A DNA stretch of 43,758 bases, from positions 1 through 43,758 of the forward strand of contig JACCLG010000035.1 in NCBI GenBank assembly GCA_013425335.1, written 5' to 3'. A program made the position numbers and the translations under genes. This DNA is from Microcaldota archaeon (lineage in GTDB: Archaea; Micrarchaeota; Micrarchaeia; Burarchaeales; Fermentimicrarchaeaceae). Positions 1 to 8,957 of the stretch are shown here, one piece after another. Positions within the stretch are counted from its first letter, which is position 1. Every line of letters starts with the position of its first letter. Below the pieces are notes generated by a model. It saw only the letters and a list, made by a program, of their open reading frames with translations, had not been told where the DNA came from and made no database searches.

Positions 1-223
1 TTGAGAGCTGCACTATGAATACAGTCCCTCCGGTTGCAGGGCTGGACTCAAGCTTGTATGCAGTGCAGGGTAATCCAAGCTCAAAGTTGCACTGTCGTGA
101 AACAAACCTCAGGGGATCAAACATTCCGTAGTAAAGGAGAATTGCAATGAAAATCATGACGCCGGCTATAACCCAGCCGTAGGTTGTGAGAAATTCAAGA
201 GCAACCTGAGCTTTTTTATTCAT
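1..223 (-). CDS. Archaeal prepilin-like protein, 3' end outside window
   Basis: The reading frame starts at an ATG whose complement is at 221-223 and runs off the left edge, so only about 74 residues are visible. The N-terminus is short and basic (MNKKAQ), followed by a Glu at +5 of the presumed mature chain and a long hydrophobic helix ending near residue 33. This is the class III (prepilin peptidase) signal arrangement, with cleavage expected between Ala and Gln. The visible mature part has two Cys. GGTGGT lies about 4 bases upstream, and an AT-rich TATA-like stretch lies near 252-265. Family membership comes from the signal type only; the particular pilin or pseudopilin role is unknown. 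Confidence 0.75.
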   Translation of the reverse strand, partial: MNKKAQVALEFLTTYGWVIAGVMIFIAILLYYGMFDPLRFVSRQCNFELGLPCTAYKLESSPATGGTVFIVQLS

Positions 224-320
224 GAGGACCACCAGTATAGGTTGAATTTAACAATGTATATATAAAAATCTATCCAGAGAATTGCTTTGGACAATTTCGG
301 ATAGCCGGAGTTTCATGAGG

Positions 321-908
321 CTAATCCAAGCTGGAATTGCTCCATAGGTAGAGTCTCATTATGACAATTGAGTTGTTGTAAACAGCTATTCTGTCATCCC
401 TGGCTATTGCCTGCACTGTCGTAAGGTTGTACAGGTTGCCTGCTACAATGGCTGTCTGATTCATTAGGACTGGCTGCTCAACACTATTGTTGCTGGTATT
501 GAGGAATACGAATTGCAAATAGAAGTTATAGCGCGACCTGAGCTTGTTTTGTACAAGGGAGGAGTTAACCGAGCTCATGTTAATTAGTTTGTAAACTTTA
601 TCAACTGAAAGGGAACTGTTGGTCCAGCTCTCGGCAAGCCCAATCCCCTGCACGTTTGACCATGTGCTCTGGTTTGATAGGTTCACCAGCATGCTCCAGT
701 TTTGTGGTATGCCTGGCGACATGAGCATATCGCTCACCTTGAAGGATTCACGGATAATCGCCTCCTTGTCCTCCGACATGTTTGTTCTCACGCTCCACCA
801 GAAGAAAGCCAGAACCGCCATTGCCAGAACGAAGATGATGGATGCAATTACCAAATCATAGGACCAGACCTGACCTTTCCTCAAGCTCAGCAAAATATCC
901 CCATACAT
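321..908 (-). CDS. Membrane-anchored prepilin-like surface protein
   Basis: A 195-residue protein. The N-terminus (MYGDILLSLRKGQVWSYD) has Lys-Gly before Gln and then a hydrophobic helix at about residues 17-40, resembling a class III signal, but with Tyr/Asp where pilins usually have Glu at +5. The rest is predicted extracellular, rich in Asn-X-Ser/Thr sequons (more than ten) and without Cys, which fits a glycosylated surface protein. A TATA-like TTTAAATAT lies at 923-931, about 20 bases before the ATG, so the mRNA may be nearly leaderless. The gene diverges from ftsZ and follows the same direction as the pilin-like gene at 1-223. No specific family was recognised. Confidence 0.65.
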   Translation of the reverse strand: MYGDILLSLRKGQVWSYDLVIASIIFVLAMAVLAFFWWSVRTNMSEDKEAIIRESFKVSDMLMSPGIPQNWSMLVNLSNQSTWSNVQGIGLAESWTNSSLSVDKVYKLINMSSVNSSLVQNKLRSRYNFYLQFVFLNTSNNSVEQPVLMNQTAIVAGNLYNLTTVQAIARDDRIAVYNNSIVIMRLYLWSNSSLD

Positions 909-963
909 TCTTTTTAAAAATCATATTTAAAGATATGCATTGCCTAGGATTAGGAAATGTAAA

Positions 964-975
964 TGTTTATATAGA
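964..975 (+). promoter_or_regulatory. TATA box of ftsZ promoter
   Basis: TTTATATA at 966-973 lies about 50 bases before the ftsZ ATG. Transcription would begin near 992-995, leaving a roughly 25-base leader that contains the GGAGGTG ribosome-binding site at 1004-1010. Identified by eye from archaeal promoter spacing. Confidence 0.55.
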
Positions 976-1017
976 ATCAATAACTATACTAAACCAGTTT
1001 CATGGAGGTGCTCATAT

Positions 1018-2055
1018 ATGGAATCAATAATTCAGGAAGCTCTCAAAGAGACCGGCAATGAAGTTGGCAGTGACCTCTCCGCCCCAAGGATAGTTGTAAT
1101 GGGGGTGGGCGGGGCGGGATGCAACACCATAAACAGGCTTGCAAAGGTCGGGATAAGGGGGGCTGAGCTCATAGCTGTCAACACCGACAAGAAGCACCTT
1201 TCAATAATTTCAGAGAGCGCAAAAAGGGTTCTCATCGGGCAGAGCATAACAAGGGGTCTGGGGGCAGGAGGATATCCTGAAGTCGCACTGAAGGCTGTTG
1301 AGGCATCAAGGCAGGAGCTGGAGACCATACTGGCGGACACTAACCTGCTTTTCATAGCAGCGGGCATGGGTGGAGGAACAGGCACAGGCGCTGCTCCGGC
1401 AATAGCAGATTTGGCAAAGCAGCAAGGAGCGATAGTTGTAGCAATGGTGACATACCCCTTCGAGCTTGAGAGGGCGAGGCTGAAGAAAGCCGAGGCAGGC
1501 ATAGAAGCTCTGAGGAGGAGTGCAGACACGATAATTGTGATAGACAACAACAGGCTGGTTGAGTTCTTCCCCAACCTTCCAATAGACCGAGCTTTTAACG
1601 TTGCTGATGAGATAACCGCCAGAGCTGTAAGAGGTATAACTGAAACAATAACCACTCCGAGCCTGATAAACATGGATTTTGCCGATGTTAGGGCAATAAT
1701 GGGAGGCGGAGGAGTCTCAATGATAGCAGTTGGCGAGGCAAAGGGAACCGACAGGGTGAAGGAGCTTGTCAAGAATACGCTGCACCACAGGCTGCTTGAT
1801 GTTGACTACAGGGGTGCGACAGGCGTGCTGCTGCACCTTACGGGCGGGGGAGACATGACGCTGGGCGAGGCAAACCAGATTGGTGAGCTGCTCACTGAAG
1901 AAGTTGAGCCGACCGCAAATGTTATATGGGGCGCGAGGCTTGACGCAAGCTACGAGGGCAGGATAGAGGCACTAGCAATATTCACTGGCATAAAGAGCCC
2001 GTATATTGTCGGCAAGCCAAAAAGAGAATCTAACTGGAGCCTGGGCGAAGTCTGA
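1018..2055 (+). CDS. ftsZ: Cell division protein FtsZ
   Basis: A tubulin-superfamily GTPase that polymerises into the cytokinetic ring. The 345-residue protein shows the tubulin signature GGGTGTG, the early G-box VGGAGCNTINR, the nucleotide-contact stretch VIDNNRLVEFFPNL and the synergy-loop side NMDFADVRAIM. The frame is open back to 940, but the ATG at 1018 is preceded by GGAGGTG at 1004-1010, and the upstream residues are not FtsZ-like, so 1018 is chosen. The C-terminus is short, without a long linker or a clear C-terminal FtsA-binding peptide. The gene stands alone with its own TATA box; the S2P gene converges on it from the right with one base between the stop codons. Confidence 0.97.
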   Translation: MESIIQEALKETGNEVGSDLSAPRIVVMGVGGAGCNTINRLAKVGIRGAELIAVNTDKKHLSIISESAKRVLIGQSITRGLGAGGYPEVALKAVEASRQELETILADTNLLFIAAGMGGGTGTGAAPAIADLAKQQGAIVVAMVTYPFELERARLKKAEAGIEALRRSADTIIVIDNNRLVEFFPNLPIDRAFNVADEITARAVRGITETITTPSLINMDFADVRAIMGGGGVSMIAVGEAKGTDRVKELVKNTLHHRLLDVDYRGATGVLLHLTGGGDMTLGEANQIGELLTEEVEPTANVIWGARLDASYEGRIEALAIFTGIKSPYIVGKPKRESNWSLGEV

Positions 2056-2056
2056 T

Positions 2057-3538
2057 TTATCCCCTGTACCAAATCCAGGGTATGAGGTTGATTGCAAAGA
2101 AAACAATCATTGCTATTGCAATTGCTTTTATGAGCTTCTCCCCCTTTACGACAAGAGAGATAATCCTGTATCCATCGAAAGGCGGAATCGGGAGCAGGTT
2201 CACTGTGCCAACCAGGAAGTTAAGCACAAAAGTTAGGCCTATGAAATTGTATAGGAATGCGAGCCACCATTTGCCTGGCTGGTATGACAACTCTCTTATC
2301 CATCCCGACAGACCGGCATCGCTAAACGTCAACACGCCAACTTTCCCGTTTTCGCCAGCTTTCAGCAGGAAGTAGCCTGAATCTGTGACTATGGATACTG
2401 TGTCGTTTTCTTTTGTCATGTTGGATGCGTTGTAGAAATCGTATAGTGTATGCAGCTCAACGCCGTTCCACTGCTCAACAACCATTCCAGGCTTCAGTAT
2501 TCCATACGCCGGAGAGCCCCGGGCAACTTCGGAAATGAGCACATGCTGGTCAATATACGAATTGGGAGGCGGATAGCTGTCGATTATAACCAGCAGATAG
2601 CCTATGAAGAACAGGAAGAACACAATTGACAACACCAGATTCGCGGATGAGCCTGCCACCAGCACGTTCTTCTGCTTTTCAGGATCGCTTTTCTGAAGCT
2701 GGTCCTCGTCAGGCTCAACAAATGCACCTATGGGTATGAAGCCGAACAGCACGAGCCCGCTGTTCTTCACTTTTATCTTCTCCACCCTGGCCAGGATTCC
2801 GTGTGAGACTTCGTGGAAAAATAGTATTACGGCCAGCGCTAGGATGCCCTCGAAGAACGGCAGGTTTATCCCTGGGATTATGGGCGCTGCGCCAGGTGTT
2901 ATTGCAGTGAGAGCCTCTGCATTTCCAGCAGGAACGCCAAAAATTGAGAGAAGCTTCATGAAAATGCTGTAGGTTATAAACAAGCCGTAGCCGATAAAAC
3001 TCATCACGCCAGCTATGCAAAACCCGCCAATGAGAAGCGAGAAGAATACTATGTAATAGAGCAGGACTGATGAGGACTCAGGTGCCGAATTGGCAGAGGC
3101 AGAGCCACGCAGTATAGAAGTGCTTATTGGGAGTTCTATTATGCTTACAGCGACTGGCAGGACGAAAGGCAGAACAAAAAGTATGGAGAGCATGAGTACA
3201 AGGAGGGAGACCTTGAGGTTCCGCCTGGAAATTTTTTTGAACAGCAACGCTGAGCTGGCTCCGAACCCCATCACCATGCCAAAATCGGCCAGGCTTCTCC
3301 AGACGCCAGGGTTCCATGCCGCAAGCCTGTCAAGCGACTTCTTTCCCCTCTCAGTTGCCAGTATGATTATGCCCTTCTCGCCGTTGAGGTTGAGAAGCTT
3401 CTGCAGGCACATGCCCGACAGGAAAAGGATGACTGCTGAGATTATGAATTTTGCAATGCCGTTTATTGGGCTTTCCACCACCTCATAGAAAGCGAAAACT
3501 GAAATTAGGGTGGTGAAGGCTGCAAGAAGTTTTTTCAT
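2057..3538 (-). CDS. Site-2 protease family (M50) membrane metalloprotease
   Basis: An intramembrane zinc protease of 493 residues. The zinc-binding helix HEVSH lies near residue 241, and the third-ligand motif NLLPIPPFDG lies near residue 448. A PDZ-like segment (VARGSPAYGILKPGMVV) sits between them, as in RseP-type S2P enzymes. Several hydrophobic segments precede and follow the catalytic parts, including two at the N-terminus. Family members cut membrane-anchored regulators or cleared signal peptides; the substrate here is unknown. It is divergent from the aMBF1 gene with a 52-base spacer and convergent with ftsZ. Confidence 0.9.
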   Translation of the reverse strand: MKKLLAAFTTLISVFAFYEVVESPINGIAKFIISAVILFLSGMCLQKLLNLNGEKGIIILATERGKKSLDRLAAWNPGVWRSLADFGMVMGFGASSALLFKKISRRNLKVSLLVLMLSILFVLPFVLPVAVSIIELPISTSILRGSASANSAPESSSVLLYYIVFFSLLIGGFCIAGVMSFIGYGLFITYSIFMKLLSIFGVPAGNAEALTAITPGAAPIIPGINLPFFEGILALAVILFFHEVSHGILARVEKIKVKNSGLVLFGFIPIGAFVEPDEDQLQKSDPEKQKNVLVAGSSANLVLSIVFFLFFIGYLLVIIDSYPPPNSYIDQHVLISEVARGSPAYGILKPGMVVEQWNGVELHTLYDFYNASNMTKENDTVSIVTDSGYFLLKAGENGKVGVLTFSDAGLSGWIRELSYQPGKWWLAFLYNFIGLTFVLNFLVGTVNLLPIPPFDGYRIISLVVKGEKLIKAIAIAMIVFFAINLIPWIWYRG

Positions 3539-3590
3539 AAGAGTTAATTTGCACGAAAACTATTAATAGCTTTGAGCCCAAAGCAAACTC

Positions 3591-4034
3591 ATGGGAGAGT
3601 GCGAGATATGCGGAGCCGAGGAGGCGGAATTCCTGATTCTTGTTGAGGGGGCAAAGCTCCACGCATGCAGAAACTGCGCAAAGCACGGGAAAGTGCTCTC
3701 AACTCCTGCATCAGTTCCGCAGAGAAAACTGTTTGCAAGCAGGGGTGAGGTAGAAAGGGACATCGTTGCAGACTTCGGCAGGAAAATCAGGGAGGCGAGG
3801 GAGAAGATGAGGATAGAGAGGAAGGTGCTCGCCGAGCTGGTGAATGAGAAGGAGTCATTTCTTGAGAGGGTGGAGGCGGAGAGGACGATTCCTAATGAGA
3901 CGTTTGCCCTGAAGCTCGAGAGGGCGCTTGGAATAAAACTCTTTGAGGAGATAAAACACGAGCACGTGGACATAAGAAGGGACAAGAAGGGCGAGCTTAC
4001 TCTGGGGGACGTAGTAGTTGTAAAGAAAAAATAG
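3591..4034 (+). CDS. Archaeal multiprotein bridging factor aMBF1
   Basis: A 147-residue protein. The N-terminal zinc ribbon has CEIC at residues 4-7 and CRNC at 26-29, and a Cro/C1-type helix-turn-helix follows at about 65-120 ([23 protein letters not shown]). This is the archaeal MBF1 architecture, a protein linked to transcription and ribosomes. A TATA-like CTATTAATAG lies near 3560, about 30 bases before the ATG. The gene ends 8 bases before the FEN1 gene and probably shares its transcript. Confidence 0.9.
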   Translation: MGECEICGAEEAEFLILVEGAKLHACRNCAKHGKVLSTPASVPQRKLFASRGEVERDIVADFGRKIREAREKMRIERKVLAELVNEKESFLERVEAERTIPNETFALKLERALGIKLFEEIKHEHVDIRRDKKGELTLGDVVVVKKK

Positions 4035-4042
4035 ATGATGAG

Positions 4043-5071
4043 ATGGGTGTTGACCTCGGGGAGATTGTCCAGAAGGATGAGATAACCCTGGAAGCTCTCA
4101 ATGGAAAAACCATCGCGATAGATGCGTACAATGCGCTCTACCAGTTTCTTTCTATAATAAGACAGCCTGACGGCACCCCGCTGATGGATTCAAAGGGCAG
4201 GATAACCAGCCATCTTTCAGGAGTCTTCTACAGGACGGCAAAGCTCATTGAGGCCGGGGTGAAACCCGCCTACATATTCGACGGGGAGCCTCCGAAGCTG
4301 AAGAGAAGCGTGCTTGAGGGCAGGAGGGAAGTAAGGGAGATGGCAGAGCAGAAGTGGAAGGATGCTCTTAGCAGGGGCGAGCTTGCCGAGGCGAGGGTTC
4401 ATGCACAGGCATCCTCGAAGCTCAGCAGGGAGATGGCGGATGATGCAAAGAAACTTGTGGAGCTCATGGGCCTTCCCGCTGTGCAGGCTCCGAGTGAGGG
4501 CGAGGCCCAGGCAGCGGTGCTTGCGGAAAAGGGAGTCGTTTACGCATGCGCATCCCAGGATTACGACGCCCTGCTCTTTGGTGCTCCTCGCCTTGTCAGG
4601 AATTTGACAATGAGCGGGAGAAGGAAGCTTCCGAGGAAGGAGGTTTATGTGGAAGTGAAGACTGAGCTGATAGACATGGAGAGAAGCCTTAGAGAGCTTG
4701 GGGTTGACAGGAGGAAGCTCATATGGATTGGGATACTTGTTGGAACGGACTTCAACAGCGGAGTGAAGGGAATAGGGCCCAAGAAGGCTCTTAAGCTGGT
4801 CTCGGAGAGCAGCTCATTCGATGAAGTTTTTGCGAAATTCAAGGGGGAGATGGATGTGAATCCATCTGATGTTGAGAGTATATTCCTGCACCCTGCGGTT
4901 GATGAGAAGTGCAAAATTGAATTCAAAGAGCCTGACAGGGACGGGATTGTGGGATTCCTGTGCAGGGAGCATGGGTTCTCAGAGGAGCGAGTAAGCAAAA
5001 CCCTTGATGAGATGATCAGAGTATCCTCAGAAAAGATTAAGCAGAGCAGCCTTCAGAAGTGGTTCGACTAG
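4043..5071 (+). CDS. fen: Flap endonuclease 1 (FEN1)
   Basis: A structure-specific 5' nuclease that removes flaps in Okazaki fragment maturation and base-excision repair. At 342 residues it matches the archaeal family length. Visible features are the N-terminal MGVDLGEIV, the N-region metal-ligand segments [11 protein letters not shown] and [10 protein letters not shown], the I-region PSEGEAQAA and [28 protein letters not shown] (helix-hairpin-helix after an Asp ligand), and a C-terminal PCNA-binding box Q334-x-x-L-x-x-W-F341. All expected acidic ligands appear present. It is co-directional with aMBF1 and spaced closely after it. Confidence 0.96.
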   Translation: MGVDLGEIVQKDEITLEALNGKTIAIDAYNALYQFLSIIRQPDGTPLMDSKGRITSHLSGVFYRTAKLIEAGVKPAYIFDGEPPKLKRSVLEGRREVREMAEQKWKDALSRGELAEARVHAQASSKLSREMADDAKKLVELMGLPAVQAPSEGEAQAAVLAEKGVVYACASQDYDALLFGAPRLVRNLTMSGRRKLPRKEVYVEVKTELIDMERSLRELGVDRRKLIWIGILVGTDFNSGVKGIGPKKALKLVSESSSFDEVFAKFKGEMDVNPSDVESIFLHPAVDEKCKIEFKEPDRDGIVGFLCREHGFSEERVSKTLDEMIRVSSEKIKQSSLQKWFD

Positions 5072-5124
5072 CAGGCGAAAAGAAGTTTAATATAGGTATA
5101 GAATAAAATTATATTGGTGGAGCA

Positions 5125-6720
5125 ATGATGGACTGGTACAGGCATTTGGTCCTTTTAACATGTTTCGCGCTAGCTGCGCTGTCCATATGGACCATGAAGA
5201 ACTACCCCGTATACATGCCGGCACTGCTCGTGCCTGCTGCAGCGCTTCCAATTATAGTAAGGCAGCTGAAAAGCAGGCCTGTGAAGATGCTGTGCTACAT
5301 CTCGCTGGGATTCTCGAGCTATCTTGTGGTTGTTAACTCATTCATAGTGCCTCTTGGGAGCGAGGAGCTGCTCTTCTCATTTGTAGCATTCCTTCTGCTG
5401 GCAGTGGCAAATGCCATTGGAGTGATTGTAGGCTATTCCGACTCCTACGTCTACGGCGGGGTCTACTCTGCCGGATCGGTGCTTGCGCTGCTTCTGGGGA
5501 AGGGGCCTGTGGATTTTGTCAGCGTAGACAGGTTCATCATAGGAATTATTCTCTTCGCATGCGCCTCGTTCATATTCGTGCATCTGCTGTCGAGGAAAAA
5601 GAGCGCCAGCGAATCAATATTCAGCATACTGGAAGGCAGCGTGGTTGCTGCAGTCCTCATCACCGTCATATTTTCCGTAAGGTTCTTCAGCGTAGACATG
5701 ATTTACCAGGGGCAACTTGAGAAGCTGTGGAACAACATCTCGCCCTTGCTCGTGAATATCCTGTGGCTGTCTATTGTATCAAACGGCTTTATGATTCTTG
5801 CAGCCCTCATAGCGCATGACCTCATCATGTATGCCCTCGAGCTGAAAAGAGAAGTCGGGGCGGAGGAGACAATGTACTGCAAGACGGCTGCAAAAGTAGA
5901 AGAGGTTGCAGTGGATATGCCTGAGGAGGAGGATCCATACGCATCTCTCATGCTGAGGCTGAAGAAGTTCATACAGGATCTTCCGCAGTATGACAGCTCC
6001 GCGGCGTCAAACGTCCTCACGCGGTTTGATGCAGAGTTCAACTCTCTGGCAGATTACAAAAGCCGTTTGAAGGGCGACACAAAGGAGCTGCTCTCAAAAG
6101 CCAAGAAGCTTGTGAAGAATATGGGTGAGAGCGAGGAGCCCAGGAAGCCTCCAAAGCTGTCGTTCAAGAAATCCGAGATGATAGACCTGCCTAAGAACTC
6201 CATAGTTTTGGTTGAAGGCCCTATCGGGAGCAGGAAGGAGGAATGCTGCCTGAGATTCCTGAAGCTTGAGCTCCAGAGAGGCAAGAGGGCAGCCGTATGC
6301 TCATATGAGCCGGAGGAGGAACTGCAGTGGTTCAGCAAGGAGGAGAGGGGCAGGGTTGGAGCTTTCAAGGTTGAGCCGAACATAACTGAGATGTCACTCG
6401 TGATAACCAAGATTGTTGAGAGCAAGCCGGAAATTGTGTTCTTCAACATACTCTACAAGCTCCTGCCTGCATATTCCTCTGACGTGCTGAGCGATTTCCT
6501 TAGCTCAAACATGAAGAAGATTAAGAGAGCCGGCATCACTGCCATATTCGTCATGGAGAGGGAGATGATATCACCCCAGGTGCTTTCAGTAGTTGAGAGC
6601 CTGTTTGACGGTGTAATTGAATTCCAGATAAGGGAGGAGGGGGATGAGCTGGTCTCCTACTACAGGGTGAAGGAGTTCAAACTGAAGGATTTTGACACGA
6701 ACTGGATGGGATTCAAGTAG
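5125..6720 (+). CDS. Multi-TM membrane protein with degenerate KaiC/RecA-like domain
   Basis: A 531-residue protein. About the first 240 residues contain seven or eight hydrophobic helices. A charged linker follows, and from about residue 350 a KaiC/RecA-like domain. Its P-loop is altered: GPIGSRKEE in place of GxxGxGKT/S, so the Thr/Ser after Lys is Glu. A Walker-B-like strand (PEIVFFNI) follows. It may bind but not hydrolyse ATP, or act as a docking domain. The ATG pair at 5125/5128 follows GGTGG, and a TATA-like TTTAATATA lies near 5086-5094. It is followed 8 bases later by an intact KaiC-like ATPase, which suggests a membrane-bound partner. No named family was recognised. Confidence 0.8.
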   Translation: MMDWYRHLVLLTCFALAALSIWTMKNYPVYMPALLVPAAALPIIVRQLKSRPVKMLCYISLGFSSYLVVVNSFIVPLGSEELLFSFVAFLLLAVANAIGVIVGYSDSYVYGGVYSAGSVLALLLGKGPVDFVSVDRFIIGIILFACASFIFVHLLSRKKSASESIFSILEGSVVAAVLITVIFSVRFFSVDMIYQGQLEKLWNNISPLLVNILWLSIVSNGFMILAALIAHDLIMYALELKREVGAEETMYCKTAAKVEEVAVDMPEEEDPYASLMLRLKKFIQDLPQYDSSAASNVLTRFDAEFNSLADYKSRLKGDTKELLSKAKKLVKNMGESEEPRKPPKLSFKKSEMIDLPKNSIVLVEGPIGSRKEECCLRFLKLELQRGKRAAVCSYEPEEELQWFSKEERGRVGAFKVEPNITEMSLVITKIVESKPEIVFFNILYKLLPAYSSDVLSDFLSSNMKKIKRAGITAIFVMEREMISPQVLSVVESLFDGVIEFQIREEGDELVSYYRVKEFKLKDFDTNWMGFK

Positions 6721-6728
6721 GTGAAAAA

Positions 6729-7457
6729 ATGGAGAAGATGAAAACCAACATAAAGGGCCTGGATGTGCTGCTTGGAGGCGGGATTCCTGTACATAACAAT
6801 GTGTTCATATGCGGTGGGCCTGGAACCGGAAAGACCAGCCTCGCCATGGAGTTTCTCTACAGGGGCGCGTTGGAGGGTGACAACGGGCTCTTCCTCTCAC
6901 TGGAGGAGGATACGAATTCGCTTGTAGACAACGCAACTACGACATTCACCAAATGGAACAAATTCAACCAGATGATTAAGGAGAAAAAGCTCATGGTGCT
7001 CACCCAGGAATCGTACATACATGTGGACACGCCCGAGACGGGGGTGAGCCCCTACTACACCTTCAACAAGTTGCAGGATAAGATAAATGAGACAATAGAG
7101 GACAACAAGATAGAGAGGATAGTGGTTGACTCTGCATCAATACTCAACCTATTTTTCACAGACGATTTGGAGTACAGGAGGACTCTGCTGAACCTCCTCA
7201 GAGACCTTAAGAGGAAGGGGTGCACTGCGCTGCTCACTGCGGAACTGCAGAACGTGAACAGGGAAACCGTGAGGTTCGCAATAGAGCACTTCGTTGCCGA
7301 TGGAGTGATACTCTTATACCTCCTGGAGCAGCAGGAGAGGAGGATATCCGCGATGGAGGTTCTGAAGATGAGGGGGAGCGAGCATTCCAAGGTGCTGACC
7401 CCTTTCAAGATAACGCCGAACGGGATTGAGGTTTTCGTGGGCGAGAGGGTCTATTAG
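6729..7457 (+). CDS. KaiC-like RecA-superfamily ATPase
   Basis: A single-domain KaiC/GvpD-type ATPase of 242 residues. The N-terminus (KGLDVLLGGGIP) and Walker A GGPGTGKTS (residues 29-37) are canonical. A Glu-rich turn LSLEED follows strand 2, and the Walker B region is ERIVVDSAS. Archaeal members are mostly uncharacterised and are linked to signalling or to archaellum-like assemblies (FlaH). It sits between a membrane protein with a decayed copy of the same fold and a two-TM protein, and the three probably form one operon. Confidence 0.88.
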   Translation: MEKMKTNIKGLDVLLGGGIPVHNNVFICGGPGTGKTSLAMEFLYRGALEGDNGLFLSLEEDTNSLVDNATTTFTKWNKFNQMIKEKKLMVLTQESYIHVDTPETGVSPYYTFNKLQDKINETIEDNKIERIVVDSASILNLFFTDDLEYRRTLLNLLRDLKRKGCTALLTAELQNVNRETVRFAIEHFVADGVILLYLLEQQERRISAMEVLKMRGSEHSKVLTPFKITPNGIEVFVGERVY

Positions 7458-7473
7458 TCTGAGAGCGGATGAG

Positions 7474-8415
7474 ATGGACAGGAGCATTGCGCTGTCATTG
7501 CTGGGTCTGCTCCTTATAATTGCAGTTCTAGTGGATACATTTTATTTCAACGACCTTTCCAGAAAATGGTTTGTTGACCCTGTTGCGAGCATGGTGAACA
7601 GCGGGGCGGGAAGCATACGCAATATTATAAGGCCCCCGGAGACAAGGGTGGTTGGATACCAGAACAAGAGCATCATACTGCTGGACAACATGAGCCAGAG
7701 CGATGAGGAGGCGCTGCTTACTGACAGCGGATTCAGGAATGCGCTCACCAGCGGGGACAGGCTGCTGCTTTATACTGATGAGAAGGGCTTGAGCGCAGTC
7801 GTTGCATCGCGCTACTTCAATGACGCAGAGGTTGAGATGCTCAGCACGGATGAGAGAGTCACAAAAGCGCTGGAGAGCCATTACCCCGTGGGCATGGTGA
7901 ACCTCCAAAACATAGATGTAGCAGACCCCACAAATGCAAAGGTTAGACTGGTTAAGTTTGGTGACAGATGGTTTTCACTGCTGTTGCCAGCAGGCAATGA
8001 GAATTTTTCTGCTATGGAAAGCTCGGATGAATTTGGAAAAGTCGTAGAGGACAGCGGAAAGCTCGGCAATAAAACGCTTCTGCTTTACCATCCTTCAAAA
8101 GGCAATGCGAACATCATCATTCCGGTAAATTTCCGCGATGACGAAGTGATGCTGCTCGCGAAGAACTCTGCAGTGAAGACCGCCATGGATATCATGGAGA
8201 TAAAGGCTGGCGAAACCCTGAACCTTGCGGATACGCAGGAATTCCAGCAGGTGAACATGGCGCAGCTGCCTTACCAGCTCAACACAAGGATATACGCATC
8301 TTTTAACATAAGGGGCGAGCTTGGCTTCCTGTCTCAGGATATGCTGGTCTACATGGCGATATTCGTTGTAGTTCTTGTAATGCTTTACGTGCTTTACACA
8401 ATACTGGTAGCGTGA
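7474..8415 (+). CDS. Protein with a terminal membrane helix at each end, unknown function
   Basis: A 313-residue protein from the ATG at 7474. The frame is open to 7426, but that part overlaps the KaiC-like gene. There is a hydrophobic helix at about residues 5-22 and another at the extreme C-terminus (about 288-312), with a soluble region of roughly 260 residues between them. That region has no Cys, and no family was recognised. Both ends in the membrane imply that the middle domain lies on one face, probably outside. It begins 16 bases after the KaiC-like gene, so it is likely the third member of that operon. Confidence 0.7.
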   Translation: MDRSIALSLLGLLLIIAVLVDTFYFNDLSRKWFVDPVASMVNSGAGSIRNIIRPPETRVVGYQNKSIILLDNMSQSDEEALLTDSGFRNALTSGDRLLLYTDEKGLSAVVASRYFNDAEVEMLSTDERVTKALESHYPVGMVNLQNIDVADPTNAKVRLVKFGDRWFSLLLPAGNENFSAMESSDEFGKVVEDSGKLGNKTLLLYHPSKGNANIIIPVNFRDDEVMLLAKNSAVKTAMDIMEIKAGETLNLADTQEFQQVNMAQLPYQLNTRIYASFNIRGELGFLSQDMLVYMAIFVVVLVMLYVLYTILVA

Positions 8416-8421
8416 CATGCT

Positions 8422-8442
8422 CCCACCCTTAAAGGATGTGGG
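8422..8442 (+). terminator. Hairpin between convergent genes
   Basis: CCCACCCT (8422-8429) pairs with AGG (8433-8435) and GTGGG (8438-8442), with a two-base bulge and a three-base loop, followed by GTTTCTC. It lies just after the gene ending at 8415 and before the flavin reductase stop, so it can act as a terminator. Similar short GC hairpins also occur at IS200/IS605-type element ends. Confidence 0.4.
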
Positions 8443-8467
8443 GTTTCTCGCTCGCTTCTGCTAAATT

Positions 8468-8953
8468 TCATCCCTTCTTGACTCCAAAAAGCTTCCTGCC
8501 CCCCATGTCAAAGAGAAGATTTTCCTTGAGCGGGAATGCGTGGGAGGCGACAACCTCTCCTGAGAAAAGCGTGTGGTCGCCGGCGTCAAGCTCTGCAACA
8601 ACCCTGCATTCGATGTTTATTGGGCATTCCTTTATGAGGGGCGGTTTTACTGCCGTTGCCTGGAGAGGGGTGAGCCCGAACTCCGGGAATTTGTCAACAT
8701 CCCTGCCGCTCTTGCTTCCGATGAGCAGCACTTTCTCCAGCATGCTTTCGGTTGGGATGGATACCACAAACTCCCTCTCCTTTTGTATGAGCGAGTGCGA
8801 GAAGCGCGTTTTTCCAACAGATATTCCCACAAGAGGCGGTTTGAATGAGAGCGGGCAGTGCCACCCGAGAGTTATTATGTTGCTCTTCTCACCGCTCCGG
8901 CTGGTTGCAAGAATCACCTGCCTCGGGTAGAGCAGCTGAAAGTGGTATTCCAT
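8468..8953 (-). CDS. Flavin reductase-like domain protein
   Basis: A 161-residue protein of the flavin reductase-like (FMN-binding split barrel, flavoredoxin) family. Typical elements are the early strand with Pro-Arg (LLYPRQVILATS), NIITLGWHCPLSFKPPLVGISVGKTRFSH, an internal FVVSIPT strand, and ECRVVAELDAGDHTLFSGEVVA. Such proteins bind FMN and transfer electrons from NAD(P)H or ferredoxin-type donors; the substrate is not predictable. It begins 4 bases after the SAM synthetase stop codon, in the same direction, so it is probably translated from the same message. Confidence 0.88.
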   Translation of the reverse strand: MEYHFQLLYPRQVILATSRSGEKSNIITLGWHCPLSFKPPLVGISVGKTRFSHSLIQKEREFVVSIPTESMLEKVLLIGSKSGRDVDKFPEFGLTPLQATAVKPPLIKECPINIECRVVAELDAGDHTLFSGEVVASHAFPLKENLLFDMGGRKLFGVKKG

Positions 8954-8957
8954 GCAA

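Noticed and set aside
940-1017. 26-residue N-terminal extension of FtsZ
   Set aside because: It lies in the promoter and leader region; GGAGGTG points to the ATG at 1018, and the residues are not FtsZ-like.
1032-1772. 246-codon leftward open frame opposite ftsZ
   Set aside because: Shadow of ftsZ codon use; no family, ribosome-binding site or promoter.
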